Assembly: GCF_013167895.1 (NCBI RefSeq)
Contig: NZ_BLWC01000001.1
Location: 806,001-870,000 of the forward strand
Length of the DNA stretch: 64,000 nucleotides
Direction: 5' to 3'
Source of the DNA: Streptomyces fulvorobeus
GTDB taxonomy: Bacteria; Actinomycetota; Actinomycetes; Streptomycetales; Streptomycetaceae
Under the pieces are notes generated by a model that was given only the letters and a program-made list of their open reading frames with translations, ran no database searches and was not told where the DNA came from. A program made the position numbers and the translations under genes. Positions within the stretch are counted from its first letter, which is position 1; each line of letters starts with the position of its first letter. Shown here piece by piece: positions 9,191-18,359 of this stretch.

Positions 9191-10294
9191 TCAGGGGTGG
9201 ACGGCCATGGCCTTGGTCTCCCTGTGGTCCTGCGGGACGGGCACCGTGCGGCGGGGTACCGAGAGCCGGTGGGCCGGGTCGCGGACCTCGCCGACCAGCA
9301 TCTCCAGGACGTCCTCCATGGCGACGAGTCCCAGGACCCGCCCCGAGGCGTCGGCGACCTGTGCCAGGTGGGTCGCCGCCCGGCGCATGACGGTCAGGGC
9401 GTCGTCCAGCGGGAGCTCCGCCCGTACGGTCGCCATCGGGCGCCAGACCTGCTGCGGGACGGCACGTTCGTCGTCCTCCAGGTCCAGCACGTCCTTGACG
9501 TGCAGGTAGCCCATGAACGGGCCGCCGCCCTCCGCGCGGACCGGGAAGCGCGAATAGCCGGTGCGGACGGTCAGCTCCTCCAGCCGGCGCGGGGTCACCG
9601 AGGGGTCGACCGTCACCAGGGACGCCCGGTCGAGGAGTACGTCGGTGACGGGCCTGCTGCCCATCTCCAGCGCGTCCTCCAGGCGCTCCTGCGCCGCCGG
9701 TTCCAGCAGCCCGGCCTGACCGGAGTCCTCGACGAGCCGGTTGAGCTGCTCGCTGGTGAAGACCGCCTCGACCTCGTCCCTGGGCTCGACCTTGAAGAGC
9801 CGCAGGACCAGGCGCGCGCAGACGCCCAGGGCCGCGGTGACCGGGCGGCAGAGCCGGGCGAAGCCGACGAGCCCGGGGCTGAGCCACAGCGCGGTCTTCT
9901 CGGGGGCGGCCATCGCCAGGTTCTTCGGGACCATCTCGCCGATGACGAGATGGAGGAAGACCACGAGGGCCAGGGCCAGCGCGTAGCCGAGGGGGTGGAT
10001 GAGGCCCTCGGGCACGTGCGCCGCGTGGAAGACCGGCTCCAGCAGGTGGGCGACGGTCGGTTCGGCGACGGCTCCCAGGGTGAGGGAGCACAGGGTGATG
10101 CCGAACTGGGCGGCCGCCATCATCCGCGGCAGGTTCTCCAGCCCGTACAGGACCTTCCCGGCCCGGCTGGACCCGCTCGCCGCGAGCGGTTCGACCTGGC
10201 TGCGGCGTACGGAGACGAGCGCGAACTCGGCACCGACGAAGAAACCGTTCGCGAGCACGAGCAGCCCCGCGAACACCAACTGGACGAGACTCAT
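9191..10294 (-). CDS. CNNM/CBS-domain membrane protein (HlyC/CorC family), second of pair
   Basis: 367 residues. An N-terminal CNNM/DUF21 transmembrane domain (about 1-190) includes ANGFFVGAEFALVSVRRSQ and HLVIGEMVPKNLA. A CBS pair follows (about 205-335; KDVLDLEDDERAVP and ALTVMRRAATHLAQV). The tail is short and seems to lack the C-terminal CorC_HlyC domain. Proteins of this family are implicated in magnesium/cobalt efflux or membrane stress. ATG 10294 overlaps the TGA of the upstream paralogue by four bases (10291-10294), so the two are translationally coupled and may form a heteromer. Confidence 0.9.
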   Translation of the reverse strand: MSLVQLVFAGLLVLANGFFVGAEFALVSVRRSQVEPLAASGSSRAGKVLYGLENLPRMMAAAQFGITLCSLTLGAVAEPTVAHLLEPVFHAAHVPEGLIHPLGYALALALVVFLHLVIGEMVPKNLAMAAPEKTALWLSPGLVGFARLCRPVTAALGVCARLVLRLFKVEPRDEVEAVFTSEQLNRLVEDSGQAGLLEPAAQERLEDALEMGSRPVTDVLLDRASLVTVDPSVTPRRLEELTVRTGYSRFPVRAEGGGPFMGYLHVKDVLDLEDDERAVPQQVWRPMATVRAELPLDDALTVMRRAATHLAQVADASGRVLGLVAMEDVLEMLVGEVRDPAHRLSVPRRTVPVPQDHRETKAMAVHP

Positions 10295-11658
10295 CGCACG
10301 GCCTCCAGCCGGCTGTGGGCCGATGCGTACCGGTCCGGTTCGGGCGCCTCGGTCAGACGCACGAAGCGGACGCGTTCGGCCCGGTAGTGGCCGACCTGGC
10401 GGACGGCGATCCGCCAGCCGGGGAGTTCGGTCCGGTCGCCGGGGGCCGGGATGCGTCCCAGCAGGCCGGCGATCAGCCCCGCGACGGTCTCGTACGGGCC
10501 CTCGGGCACGTCGAGGCCGATCCGGCGCAGGGTGAGGACCCGGCAGCTGCCCTCGACGTCCCAGGCGGGGCGCCCGTCCTCGGAGACGGCCGGCACGAAC
10601 TCCGGCCGGTCGGCGCCGACCGCGTCGTGCTCGTCCCTGACCTCGCCGACGAGTTCCTCGATGATGTCCTCGAGAGTGACGACACCGGCGGTGCCGCCGT
10701 ACTCGTCCACCACCACGGCGATCGGCTGCTCGTGGCGCAGGCGGTGCAGCAGCTGCTCCACGGGCAGTGTCTCCGGGACCAGGAGCGGCGGTACGGCGAT
10801 CCGGCCGGCGGGCGTACGCAGCCGGTCCCCCGCGGGGACCGCGAGGGCGTCCTTGAGGTGGACCATGCCGACGACCTCGTCGATGCGTTCGCGGTAGACC
10901 GGGAAGCGGGAGAGGCCGGTGGCGCGGGTGAGGTTGAGGACGTCCGCGGCGGTCGCCGAGGACTGGAGGGCGCTGACCTTCACCCGCGGGGTCATGACGT
11001 GCTGCGTCGTGAGCCCGGCGAGCGAGAGGGTGCGTACGAAGAGGTCGGCGGTGTCCTGTTCCAGCGCGCCCGCCTCGGCGGAGTGCTGGGCCAGCGAGAC
11101 CAGCTCGCCCGGTGTCCTGGCGGAGGCCAGCTCGTCGGTGGGCTCGACGCCCATCAGGCGTACCAGCCGGTTGGCGGTGGTGTTCAGGGCGGTGATCACC
11201 GGCCGGAAGACCGTGGCGAAGCGGTGCTGGGGGCCGGCGACGAACCGGGCGACCTGGAGCGGCCGCGAGACCGCCCAGTTCTTCGGTACGAGTTCGCCGA
11301 TCACCATCTGCACCGCGGCGGCCAGCAGCATGCCGATGACGACGCCCGCCCCGGGGACGGCCCCGGCGGGCAGTCCGGTGGCGGTGAGCGGTCCGGCCAG
11401 CAGTCGGGCGAGTGCCGGTTCGGCGAGCATGCCGACGACCAGCGAGGTGATCGTGATGCCCAGCTGGGTGCCGGAGAGCTGGAAGGAGAGTTCCCGCAGG
11501 GCGGCGACGACGGTGCGGGCCCGGCGGTCGCCTTCGGCGGCGGCGCGTTCGGCGTCCGCCCGTTCCACCGTGACGAGCCCGAACTCGGCCGCCACGAAGA
11601 ATCCGTTGGCGAGGATGAGAAGGAATGCCGCCGCGAGCAGCAGCAGGGGGGTGGTCAT
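10291..11658 (-). CDS. CNNM/CBS/CorC_HlyC membrane protein, first of pair
   Basis: 455 residues. It has the full HlyC/CorC layout: a CNNM transmembrane domain (about 1-200; ANGFFVAAEFGLVTVERA and MVIGELVPKNWAVSR), two CBS repeats (about 215-340; DEVVGMVHLKDAL and AVVVDEYGGTAGVVTLEDI), and a C-terminal CorC_HlyC domain (about 355-435). The VDEYGGTAG signature is well kept. Members have been linked to Mg2+/Co2+ transport; the actual ion is uncertain. It starts at ATG 11658 after an intergenic region of 204 bp and is coupled to the following paralogue by a 4-bp overlap. Confidence 0.9.
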   Translation of the reverse strand: MTTPLLLLAAAFLLILANGFFVAAEFGLVTVERADAERAAAEGDRRARTVVAALRELSFQLSGTQLGITITSLVVGMLAEPALARLLAGPLTATGLPAGAVPGAGVVIGMLLAAAVQMVIGELVPKNWAVSRPLQVARFVAGPQHRFATVFRPVITALNTTANRLVRLMGVEPTDELASARTPGELVSLAQHSAEAGALEQDTADLFVRTLSLAGLTTQHVMTPRVKVSALQSSATAADVLNLTRATGLSRFPVYRERIDEVVGMVHLKDALAVPAGDRLRTPAGRIAVPPLLVPETLPVEQLLHRLRHEQPIAVVVDEYGGTAGVVTLEDIIEELVGEVRDEHDAVGADRPEFVPAVSEDGRPAWDVEGSCRVLTLRRIGLDVPEGPYETVAGLIAGLLGRIPAPGDRTELPGWRIAVRQVGHYRAERVRFVRLTEAPEPDRYASAHSRLEAVR

Positions 11659-11862
11659 ACCGCCGCCTCCGGGAAGAGCGTGGACTCTGGCTCTGGTGGG
11701 GCGGCGCAGGTACTACCGGACGATCCGTCCATTGCTGGAGGGAGTCACTCCTTGGGTCGCAGGAAAGCCCCGCCGGCCTCGTGGACCTCTCGTGCGGGGC
11801 GGGGCGCACAGGGCGCCTCCGCCCCCAAGAGTAGTCAACAAGGGGCCGTGGGGGCAGAGGGC

Positions 11863-12339
11863 TCAGCCGTTGCGCGTATCGGCGTCCGCTCCCGTGCCGC
11901 GGGACTCGGCGAGTGCGCGGAGCGCGCGGGCGTCGCGGACGGCCTGGGCCTTGGCGATTCCGGGCTGGATGCCGAGGGCGGGCAGGCTGGTGCCGTCGCT
12001 GAGGTCGAGGAAGACCCAGGGGTCTCCGACCCGCAGGTTGACGCGGAGGATCTCCTCCCAGGCCAGCCTGCGGGTGCGGGTCAGGTTGACGACCGTGACG
12101 CCGGACTGGTCGGCGACGATCCTGGGCCGGCTGAGCAGGGCCAGGACGCCGAAGAAGAGCAGCGCCACGAAGACGAAGCTGGTCCGCTCCGCCGGGCTCA
12201 GCTTCTCCAGTGCCAGGGCGACGACGGTGATGACGACGAACATCGCCACGCCGACGCTCAGCAGGACCACCCGGGTGCGGGTGGGCCGGAAGGTGACCGG
12301 GAGGGCGGGCGGTTCGGGCCGGGGCGCGGGGGCGGTCAT
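11863..12339 (-). CDS. PH-like domain membrane protein
   Basis: 158 residues. Two membrane segments are visible (about 24-45 VVLLSVGVAMFVVITVVALA; about 53-70 FVFVALLFFGVLALL). They are followed by a bacterial PH-like domain with PRIVADQSGVTVVNL and the pattern WEEILRVNLRVGDPWVFLDL. It is the last gene of the rib-his operon, 38 bp after hisG. Small actinobacterial proteins of this type are common but have no established function. Confidence 0.82.
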   Translation of the reverse strand: MTAPAPRPEPPALPVTFRPTRTRVVLLSVGVAMFVVITVVALALEKLSPAERTSFVFVALLFFGVLALLSRPRIVADQSGVTVVNLTRTRRLAWEEILRVNLRVGDPWVFLDLSDGTSLPALGIQPGIAKAQAVRDARALRALAESRGTGADADTRNG

Positions 12340-12377
12340 CAGGTCTCGTCTTCCGGTGTGCGGTGGTTCTCCGGCCG

Positions 12378-13226
12378 TCAGAGGCGGCAGGCGTGGATGG
12401 CCGTGGTGAGGATGGCCCGGGCGCCCAGTTCGTACAGGTCGTCCATGATCCGCTGGGCCTCCTTGGCGGCGACCATGGAGCGGACGGCGACCCAGCCCTC
12501 GTGGTGCAGCGGGGAGATGGTCGGCGACTCCAGGCCCGGGGTGAGGGCCACGGCGCGCTCCAGGTGCTCGACGCGGCAGTCGTAGTCCATCATCACGTAG
12601 CTGCGGGCGACCAGGACGCCCTGGAGGCGGCGGAGGAACTGCTGGACCTTGGGGTCGTCGCCGGGGGCGCCGGTACGGCGGATGACGACGGCTTCCGACT
12701 TCATGATCGGCTCGCCGATGACCTCCAGTCCGGCGTTGCGCAGGCTGGTGCCCGTCTCGACGACGTCGGCGATGACCTGGGCGACGCCCAGCTCGACGGC
12801 GGTCTCGACCGCGCCGTCGAGGTGGACGACGGAGGCGTTGACGCCGATCTCGGCGAGGTGCTTCTCGACGATGCCCTCGTAGGACGTGGCGATCGTCATG
12901 CCGTCGAAGTCCTGCGGGCCCTCGGCCGTGCCGGGCTTCGTGGCGTAACGGAACGTGGAGCGGGCGAAGCCGAGCTGGAGGATCTCCTCGGCGTCGGCGC
13001 CGGAGTCCAGCAGCAGGTCCCGGCCGGTGATGCCGATGTCGAGGCGGCCGGAGCTGACGTAGATCGCGATGTCGCGGGGGCGCAGGTAGAAGAACTCGAC
13101 CTCGTTCTCCGGGTCGACCAGGACGAGTTCCTTCGACTCCTTGCGCTGCTGGTAGCCGGCCTCATGGAGCATCGCCATCGCAGGCCCGGAGAGTGCACCC
13201 TTGTTGGGGATGGCGATGCGCAGCAT
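12378..13226 (-). CDS. hisG: ATP phosphoribosyltransferase (long form)
   Basis: First step of histidine synthesis: joins ATP and PRPP to give phosphoribosyl-ATP. 282 residues, the long HisG form with its own C-terminal regulatory domain (about 205-282), so no HisZ partner is required and feedback by histidine is expected. MLRIAIPNKGALSGPA is the typical start, and the PRPP-binding region is VIADVVETGTSLRNAGLEV. It is the partner of hisE, 64 bp upstream in the same operon. Separation of hisEG from the main his cluster and joining to riboflavin genes is usual for Streptomyces. Confidence 0.96.
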   Translation of the reverse strand: MLRIAIPNKGALSGPAMAMLHEAGYQQRKESKELVLVDPENEVEFFYLRPRDIAIYVSSGRLDIGITGRDLLLDSGADAEEILQLGFARSTFRYATKPGTAEGPQDFDGMTIATSYEGIVEKHLAEIGVNASVVHLDGAVETAVELGVAQVIADVVETGTSLRNAGLEVIGEPIMKSEAVVIRRTGAPGDDPKVQQFLRRLQGVLVARSYVMMDYDCRVEHLERAVALTPGLESPTISPLHHEGWVAVRSMVAAKEAQRIMDDLYELGARAILTTAIHACRL

Positions 13227-13290
13227 GAGGTCAGGTTTCCTTTGTGCGAAGGGGTGTTCTGCGGGTGTACGGGCCGGAGGGCGCGTCGGC

Positions 13291-13563
13291 TCAGAGGTGG
13301 GCGTAGACGTCGTCGAGGGAGATTCCGCGGGCCACCATCATCACCTGGACGTGGTACAACAGCTGCGAGATCTCCTCCGCCGCGGCCTCTTTGCCCTCGT
13401 ACTCGGCGGCCATCCAGACTTCGGCGGCCTCCTCGACGACCTTCTTGCCGATGGCATGCACTCCCTTGTCCACCAGTTCGGCGGTACGGGAGGTGGTGGG
13501 GTCGCCGTTGGCGGCCTTGAGCTGGAGCTCGGCGAAGAGCTCTTCGAAGGTTTTGTTCGCCAT
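13291..13563 (-). CDS. hisE: Phosphoribosyl-ATP pyrophosphatase
   Basis: Second histidine step: releases pyrophosphate from phosphoribosyl-ATP. 90 residues ([17 protein letters not shown]), all-helical, with the MazG-like metal-binding segments [14 protein letters not shown] and [17 protein letters not shown] 13563 is chosen because the family is about 90 residues long; the longer open frame upstream overlaps ribH and is not coding. It lies 34 bp after ribH and directly before hisG. Confidence 0.96.
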   Translation of the reverse strand: MANKTFEELFAELQLKAANGDPTTSRTAELVDKGVHAIGKKVVEEAAEVWMAAEYEGKEAAAEEISQLLYHVQVMMVARGISLDDVYAHL

Positions 13564-13597
13564 GATGTCCTTAGAATACGGGGTCCTGGGCCCGTAC

Positions 13598-14083
13598 TCA
13601 GCGCCAGGGTTCGCTGACGGTGCGCAGCGTCGCGGCGGTCGCCACGGCGGCGGTGACCGCTTCGTGCCCCTTGTCCTCGTTGGACCCGGCGAGGCCGGCG
13701 CGGTCGAGTGCCTGCTCCTCGGTGTCACAGGTGAGGACGCCGAAGCCGACGGGGACTCCCGTGTCGACGGTGACCTGGGTGAGGCCAAGGGTGACGCCCT
13801 GGGACACGTACTCGAAGTGAGGGGTACCCCCTCGGATGATCACGCCGAGGGCGACGATCGCGTCGTAACCGCGTCCCGCCAGGACCTTGGCCACGACCGG
13901 GAGCTCGAAGCTGCCGGGGACGCGGAGCAGCGTCGGCTCGTCGATGCCGAGGTCGTGCAGGGCCCGCAGCGCGCCGTCGACGAGACCGTCCATGACCTTC
14001 TCGTGCCACTGGGCCGCGATCACCGCGACCCGCAGGTCACCGCAGTTGCGTACGGACAGTTCGGGTGCGCCCTTGCCGCTCAT
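13598..14083 (-). CDS. ribH: 6,7-dimethyl-8-ribityllumazine synthase
   Basis: Condenses 5-amino-6-ribitylaminouracil with 3,4-dihydroxy-2-butanone 4-phosphate to lumazine, the penultimate step of riboflavin synthesis; members assemble as pentamers or 60-mers. 161 residues, normal length. Visible hallmarks are [31 protein letters not shown] (substrate-binding GTPHF) and [20 protein letters not shown]. It lies 27 bp after ribBA in the leftward rib operon controlled by the FMN riboswitch at 17922-18050. Confidence 0.97.
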   Translation of the reverse strand: MSGKGAPELSVRNCGDLRVAVIAAQWHEKVMDGLVDGALRALHDLGIDEPTLLRVPGSFELPVVAKVLAGRGYDAIVALGVIIRGGTPHFEYVSQGVTLGLTQVTVDTGVPVGFGVLTCDTEEQALDRAGLAGSNEDKGHEAVTAAVATAATLRTVSEPWR

Positions 14084-14110
14084 GTCTCTCTCCTGCTCGT
14101 TCCGTGGTCG

Positions 14111-15409
14111 TTACTGGTTGCCGCAGGTCGACGCGGGGATCGCGTCGAGCCAGGGCAGGTCGTGCCCCATCCGGTCGCGCTTGGTGCGCAGGTACCGCAG
14201 GTTGTGTTCGCCCGCCTGGACGGGCATGGGCTCGCGGCCTGTCACCGCCAGACCGTGGCGCAGGACCGCCGCGGTCTTCTCGGGGTTGTTGGTCATCAGC
14301 CGGACGCTGTGGACGCCGAGGTCGAGGAGCATCCGGGCACCGGCGGCGTAGTCCCGGGCGTCGGCGGGCAGGCCGAGTTCCAGGTTGGCGTCGAGGGTGT
14401 CGACGCCCCGCTCCTGGAGCTCGTACGCGCGGAGCTTGGAGAGCAGGCCGATGCCCCGGCCCTCGTGGCCGCGGAGGTAGACGACGACGCCTCGGCCCTC
14501 CTGGGTGATGCGCTCCATGGAGGCGTGCAGCTGGGGGCCGCAGTCGCACCGCTGGGACTGGAAGATGTCGCCGGTCAGGCACTCGGAGTGGATTCTGACC
14601 AGGATGTCGTCGCCGTCCCCGAGGTCGCCGTGGACGAGGGCCACGTGCTCGACGCCGTCGATGATCGAGCGGTAGCCGTACGCGGTGAACTCGCCGAAGG
14701 TGGTCGGCAGCCGGACCTCCGCCTCGCGGCGGACCGTCGGCTCGGAGCTGCGGCGGTAGGCGATCAGATCCTCGATGGAGATGATCGTGAGCCCGTGCTT
14801 GCGGGCGAAGGGGACCAGTTCGGGCAGGCGCAGCATGACGCCGTCCTCGCCCGCGATCTCCACGATGGCGCCCGCGGGCCTCAGCCCGGCGAGGCGGGCC
14901 AGGTCGACGGCGGCCTCGGTGTGGCCGTTGCGGGCGAGGACACCGCCGGAGCGGGCGCGGAGCGGGAAGATGTGGCCGGGGCGTACGAAGTCGCCGGGGC
15001 CCGCCCGCCCTCCCGCCAGCATGCGCAGGGTGGTGGCGCGGTCGGCGGCGGAGATGCCGGTGCTGACCCCGTGCGCGGCGGACGCGTCGACGGAGACGGT
15101 GAAGGCCGTCTTCATGGACTCGGTGTTGTGGCCGACCATCTGCGGCAGTTCGAGCCGTTCCAGCTCGTCGCCCTCCATGGGTGCGCAGATCAGGCCGCGG
15201 CACTCGCTCATCATGAAGGCGATGATCTCCGGGGTGGCCTTCTCCGCCGCGATGACGAGGTCGCCCTCGTTCTCGCGGTCCTCGTCGTCGACGACCACGA
15301 CGGGGCGGCCGGCGGCGATGTCGCGGACGGCCTGCTCGACGGGGTCGAGCGAGAGGTCCAGGGCGAGGGCGCCGTGGTCCGGGTGCGGCCAGGTGGGCTG
15401 GGCAGTCAT
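14111..15409 (-). CDS. ribBA: Bifunctional DHBP synthase / GTP cyclohydrolase II
   Basis: 432 residues. The N-terminal domain (about 1-215) makes 3,4-dihydroxy-2-butanone 4-phosphate from ribulose 5-phosphate ([15 protein letters not shown] and [15 protein letters not shown]). The C-terminal domain (about 220-415) opens GTP to the pyrimidine precursor. Its zinc-binding cysteines are in [20 protein letters not shown], and [10 protein letters not shown] follows. Both entry reactions of the pathway are thus on one chain. ATG 15409 overlaps the stop of pnuX by four bases. An open frame extending to 15808 is an antisense-like artefact. Confidence 0.97.
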   Translation of the reverse strand: MTAQPTWPHPDHGALALDLSLDPVEQAVRDIAAGRPVVVVDDEDRENEGDLVIAAEKATPEIIAFMMSECRGLICAPMEGDELERLELPQMVGHNTESMKTAFTVSVDASAAHGVSTGISAADRATTLRMLAGGRAGPGDFVRPGHIFPLRARSGGVLARNGHTEAAVDLARLAGLRPAGAIVEIAGEDGVMLRLPELVPFARKHGLTIISIEDLIAYRRSSEPTVRREAEVRLPTTFGEFTAYGYRSIIDGVEHVALVHGDLGDGDDILVRIHSECLTGDIFQSQRCDCGPQLHASMERITQEGRGVVVYLRGHEGRGIGLLSKLRAYELQERGVDTLDANLELGLPADARDYAAGARMLLDLGVHSVRLMTNNPEKTAAVLRHGLAVTGREPMPVQAGEHNLRYLRTKRDRMGHDLPWLDAIPASTCGNQ

Positions 15410-16050
15410 GCCGTGGCTCCTTCCAGAGGAGGTGTCCGCGTACGCAGCCACCAGTCGCGCATGCCCCACAGGACGAGGGCGCCGTAGACGACGTAGATGA
15501 GACCGGAGAAGGCGAGCCCGCTGTGGAAGTTCAGCGGTACGCCGACCAGGTCGACGAGCAGCCACGCGAACCAGAACTCGACCAGCCCGCGGGCCTGCGC
15601 GAGCATCGCGACGAGCGTGCCCGCGAAGATGTAGGCGTCGGCCCAGGGGCTCCAGGAGAGCGAGGGGAACGCGGTGAAGAGGCCGCCGACCGCGAGTGTG
15701 CCGAGTACGGCGCCGCCGATCAGGTAGCCGCGCTCGCGCCAGGTGGCGAAGCGGACGGCGATCGAGCCGTCCTGCGCCCGCTGCCTGCCGCGGGTCCACT
15801 GCTGCCATCCCCAGACGGCGACGGCGACGACGATCAGCTGCTTGCCGACGCTGCCCGCCTGCTGCACGGAGACGTTGGCGGCGATGAGGACAAGGCCGGA
15901 GAGGAGCTGGGCGGGCCAGGTCCAGACGGAGCGGAGCCAGCCGAGGGTCAGGGCGATCAGGCCGATCGTGTTGCCGATCAGGTCGGACCAGATGATGTGC
16001 TGGCCGAAGGCGGTGAACGCCTCCGAGTTCAGCCAGGTGAGGGGGTTCAC
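15406..16050 (-). CDS. pnuX: PnuC/PnuX-family transporter, probably for riboflavin
   Basis: 214 residues with about seven hydrophobic segments (for example [20 protein letters not shown] and [20 protein letters not shown]). It carries the PnuC-family WP..LL and W.W..W pattern ([12 protein letters not shown]). PnuC proteins are facilitative vitamin transporters; actinobacterial members inside riboflavin operons (PnuX) take up riboflavin. The assignment rests on this context, since sequence alone does not separate riboflavin from nicotinamide riboside. GTG 16050 overlaps the ribE stop (16047-16050) and the gene overlaps ribBA by 4 bp, so it is coupled on both sides. Confidence 0.88.
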   Translation of the reverse strand: MNPLTWLNSEAFTAFGQHIIWSDLIGNTIGLIALTLGWLRSVWTWPAQLLSGLVLIAANVSVQQAGSVGKQLIVVAVAVWGWQQWTRGRQRAQDGSIAVRFATWRERGYLIGGAVLGTLAVGGLFTAFPSLSWSPWADAYIFAGTLVAMLAQARGLVEFWFAWLLVDLVGVPLNFHSGLAFSGLIYVVYGALVLWGMRDWWLRTRTPPLEGATA

Positions 16051-16658
16051 TTCGCCGGCTCCTGGACGGCGCGGTCGCCGAGCAGGCGCTCGACGTACTT
16101 GGCGATGACGTCCACCTCCAGGTTGACCGGGTCGCCGGGCTGCTTGAGACCGAGCGTCGTCAGGGCGAGGGTGGTGGGGATGAGGCTGATGGTGAAGTAG
16201 TCGGGTCCGGCCTCGACGACGGTCAGGCTCACGCCGTCGACGGTGACCGACCCCTTCTCCACCACGTACCGGGTCAGCTCCGCCGGGAGGGAGACCGTGA
16301 CGATCTCCCAGTTCTCCGAGACCTGGCGGGCGACGACGCGGCCCGTGCCGTCGACGTGTCCCTGGACGATGTGCCCGCCGAGCCTGCCGCCGAGTGCCAT
16401 GGGCCGCTCCAGGTTGACCCGGGAGCCGGCGGCCAGCGCACCGAGGCTCGACCGGTTCAGGGTCTCCGCCATCACGTCGGCGGTGAACTCGTGCTCGCCG
16501 ACGTCCACGACGGTGAGGCAGACGCCGTTGACGGCGATCGAGTCACCGTGCTTGGCGCCCTCGGTGACGACGGGACCACGCAGGCGGAAGCGGGAGGCGT
16601 CCTCCAGCTCCTCGACGGCGGTGACCTCACCCAGTTCTTCGACAATTCCGGTGAACAC
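16047..16658 (-). CDS. ribE: Riboflavin synthase alpha subunit
   Basis: Dismutates two lumazine molecules into riboflavin and the pyrimidine precursor. 203 residues made of two homologous lumazine-binding barrels: residues about 1-96 ([24 protein letters not shown]) and about 97-195 ([24 protein letters not shown]). The starting MFTGIVEE is diagnostic. GTG 16658 immediately follows the ribD stop at 16659. Confidence 0.97.
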   Translation of the reverse strand: MFTGIVEELGEVTAVEELEDASRFRLRGPVVTEGAKHGDSIAVNGVCLTVVDVGEHEFTADVMAETLNRSSLGALAAGSRVNLERPMALGGRLGGHIVQGHVDGTGRVVARQVSENWEIVTVSLPAELTRYVVEKGSVTVDGVSLTVVEAGPDYFTISLIPTTLALTTLGLKQPGDPVNLEVDVIAKYVERLLGDRAVQEPAK

Positions 16659-17759
16659 TCAGTTTCCCTTCCGAGCAGGGGCGGGGACGGCGGTGATGCG
16701 GAGATCGGGGCCGATACGGACGGTCTCGGTCACATCGAGGCGCAACGCCCGGGAGATGGTGGAGATTCCGGCGTCGGCGAGGGCCGCGGGGCCCGCGCCG
16801 AGGAGGACCGGGGCGAGATAGCCGACGACTTTGTCGACCGTTCCCGCGGCGACGAAGGCACCGGCCAGGACCGGCCCGCCTTCGAGGAGCACGGAGCGGA
16901 CGCCTCGGGCGTGCAGGGCGCCGAGGAGCGCCTGGATGTCGAGGCCGCGCCCGGTGGCGGACCGGGGAAGCCGGAGCACGCTCCGCGCGGGCAGGTGGTC
17001 CGCGCCGGCGTCCCGCGCGACGGCGATCAGGGTGGGCGCGGTGCCGTCCAGGACGCGGGCGCCGGGCCGTACGGCGGTCGCGGTGGTGTCGACGACCACC
17101 CTGAGCGGCTGGCGGGCGCCCTCGACGCCGCGTACGCCGAGCTGCGGGTCGTCGGTGCGCGCGGTGCCGGAGCCGACGATCACGGCGTCGGCCTCGGCGC
17201 GCAGCCGGTGGACGTCGGCGCGGGCCTCGGGTGAGGTGATCCAGCGGCTGGTGGCGTCGGCCGCCGCGATCCGGCCGTCCAGGGTCGCCGCGTACTTCCA
17301 CAGGACGTAGGGACGGCCGAGGCGCACGGAGGTGAGCCAGGCGGCGTTGCCCGCCTCGGCCTCCTCGGCGAGGAGCCCTCCCACGGTCTCGACCCCGGCT
17401 GCCCGCAGAGTCTGCGCACCGCCTGTGGCCTGCGGGTCCGGGTCCCCGACCGCGTAGACGACCCGGCTCACCCCGGCCTCGACGAGCGCCTGGGCGCAGG
17501 GGCCGGTCCGGCCGGTGTGGTTGCAGGGTTCGAGGGTCACGTACGCGGTGCCGCCGCGGGCGCGCCCGCCGGCGGCGCGCAGGGCGTGGATCTCGGCGTG
17601 AGGGCCGCCGGCCCGCTGGTGGAAGCCTTCGCCCACCGGTGTTCCGGCGGCGTCGAGGATGACGCACCCGACGACGGGGTTGGGGCTGGTGGAGCCGAGA
17701 CCGCGGGATGCGAGCGTGATCGCGCGCCGCATGGCGGTGATGTCGGCTGCGGTGTCCAC
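16659..17759 (-). CDS. ribD: Bifunctional pyrimidine deaminase/reductase
   Basis: 366 residues. The N-terminal deaminase domain (about 1-145) has the zinc-binding GPHAEIHAL (HAE) and TLEPCNHTGRTGPC (PCxxxxxxxxC). The C-terminal reductase domain (about 150-366) reduces the ribose to the ribityl chain with NADPH (LWKYAATLDGRIAA, VRSVLLEGGPVLAGA). GTG 17759 (VDTAADITAMRRA) is chosen for the AGGAGG site about 6 bp upstream. It is the first gene of the rib operon, about 160 nt after the FMN riboswitch. Confidence 0.96.
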   Translation of the reverse strand: MDTAADITAMRRAITLASRGLGSTSPNPVVGCVILDAAGTPVGEGFHQRAGGPHAEIHALRAAGGRARGGTAYVTLEPCNHTGRTGPCAQALVEAGVSRVVYAVGDPDPQATGGAQTLRAAGVETVGGLLAEEAEAGNAAWLTSVRLGRPYVLWKYAATLDGRIAAADATSRWITSPEARADVHRLRAEADAVIVGSGTARTDDPQLGVRGVEGARQPLRVVVDTTATAVRPGARVLDGTAPTLIAVARDAGADHLPARSVLRLPRSATGRGLDIQALLGALHARGVRSVLLEGGPVLAGAFVAAGTVDKVVGYLAPVLLGAGPAALADAGISTISRALRLDVTETVRIGPDLRITAVPAPARKGN

Positions 17760-17921
17760 CGGGTCCTCCTGCCTCTTCGGGCACGGACTCCGGGGCCTGT
17801 CGATGACGACAGATGAAGCGGAACGCGACAGGGGACGCCGTGACCGAGGACACGGACGCGCCTGTTCCGGGAGATCCCGGAACGCATCCGCCGACGGCGG
17901 CGTACCTGTGACGGCCCGCCG

Positions 17922-18050
17922 CGCACTGCCTCCCATCCGGACTTTCACCGTCGGTCCAGGAATCTCACCTGGTCAACCGGCCGCTGGATGCGGACGGGTC
18001 GCGGACTGTAACCGCCGGTTCGGAATTACACCGACCCCGGAGTGCGCTGC
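17922..18050 (-). promoter_or_regulatory. FMN riboswitch (RFN element)
   Basis: Reading the minus strand, the region has the conserved RFN blocks in order: GGGGTCGGTGTAATTCCGAA, ACCGGCGGTTACAGTCCGCG, a variable P3 arm, CCAGGTGAGATTCCTGG, and GACGGTGAAAGTCCGGATGG ending GGAGGCAGTGC. The outer P1 strands (CGCAC.../...GTGCG) can pair. Binding FMN is known to switch off downstream riboflavin genes by termination or by masking the ribosome site. The 160 nt between it and ribD form the expression platform. The edges are accurate to within several bases. Confidence 0.95.
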
Positions 18051-18164
18051 TGCTGGTACAGGACCAGTCTGCCACGGCCGCTCGTCGGCCATACGGGCGG
18101 GCGACTGTGGGCTGACTCACAGGATCGCGGGGCAGTGGGAACGCACAGTGACAGTCGGGGCGGT

Positions 18165-18206
18165 TGGTCCAGACCTGTTGACTCACTGGTCTAGTCCTCT
18201 TAATCT
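18165..18206 (+). promoter_or_regulatory. Chitinase-type promoter with no gene downstream
   Basis: Two 12-bp repeats, TGGTCCAGACCT (18165-18176) and TGGTCTAGTCCT (18187-18198), are spaced 22 bp apart and flank TTGACT (-35, 18178-18183). TAATCT (-10, 18201-18206) follows at the ideal 17-bp spacing. The repeats match those described in Streptomyces chitinase promoters. The second also resembles the DasR site ACTGGTCTAGACCACT (14 of 16). No open frame with coding character follows on this strand before the convergent ROK gene. The rest of 17760-18359 holds the riboswitch and the hairpin at 18272-18310, and I see no gene in it. Confidence 0.8.
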
Positions 18207-18271
18207 CCGCACACGGGCACCGGTTCCTCGCCGTGTCAGTACGTCGGGGGCCGCCGTGCCCCGCCCGGACC

Positions 18272-18310
18272 GCCGTGCGGTGACCGGAACGCCCCCGGTC
18301 ACCGCACGGC
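18272..18310. terminator. 16-bp hairpin terminator
   Basis: Perfect 16-bp arms GCCGTGCGGTGACCGG (18272-18287) and CCGGTCACCGCACGGC (18295-18310), loop of 7. It is positioned to end the leftward ROK regulator transcript (stop at 18360). In the other direction it would end any transcript from the promoter at 18165-18206. Confidence 0.8.
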
Positions 18311-18359
18311 CCTGGGCGCGCCCGGAGGAAGCAGGCGGGCCAGGGCCCGCCTGGCGCTG

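Noticed and set aside
9191..11809. Single 872-codon leftward frame joining the two CorC-like proteins
   Set aside because: Only the part after 10294 matches the family; the rest is an out-of-frame, Arg-rich reading of the upstream paralogue.
11659..11862. Possible ion-sensing riboswitch before the CorC-like pair
   Set aside because: The family suggests one, but I could not find M-box or yybP-ykoY conserved motifs.
10315..12585. Long rightward open frame opposite the CorC-like gene, the PH-like gene and part of hisG
   Set aside because: Low-complexity Asp/Gly/Arg protein antisense to well-recognised genes.
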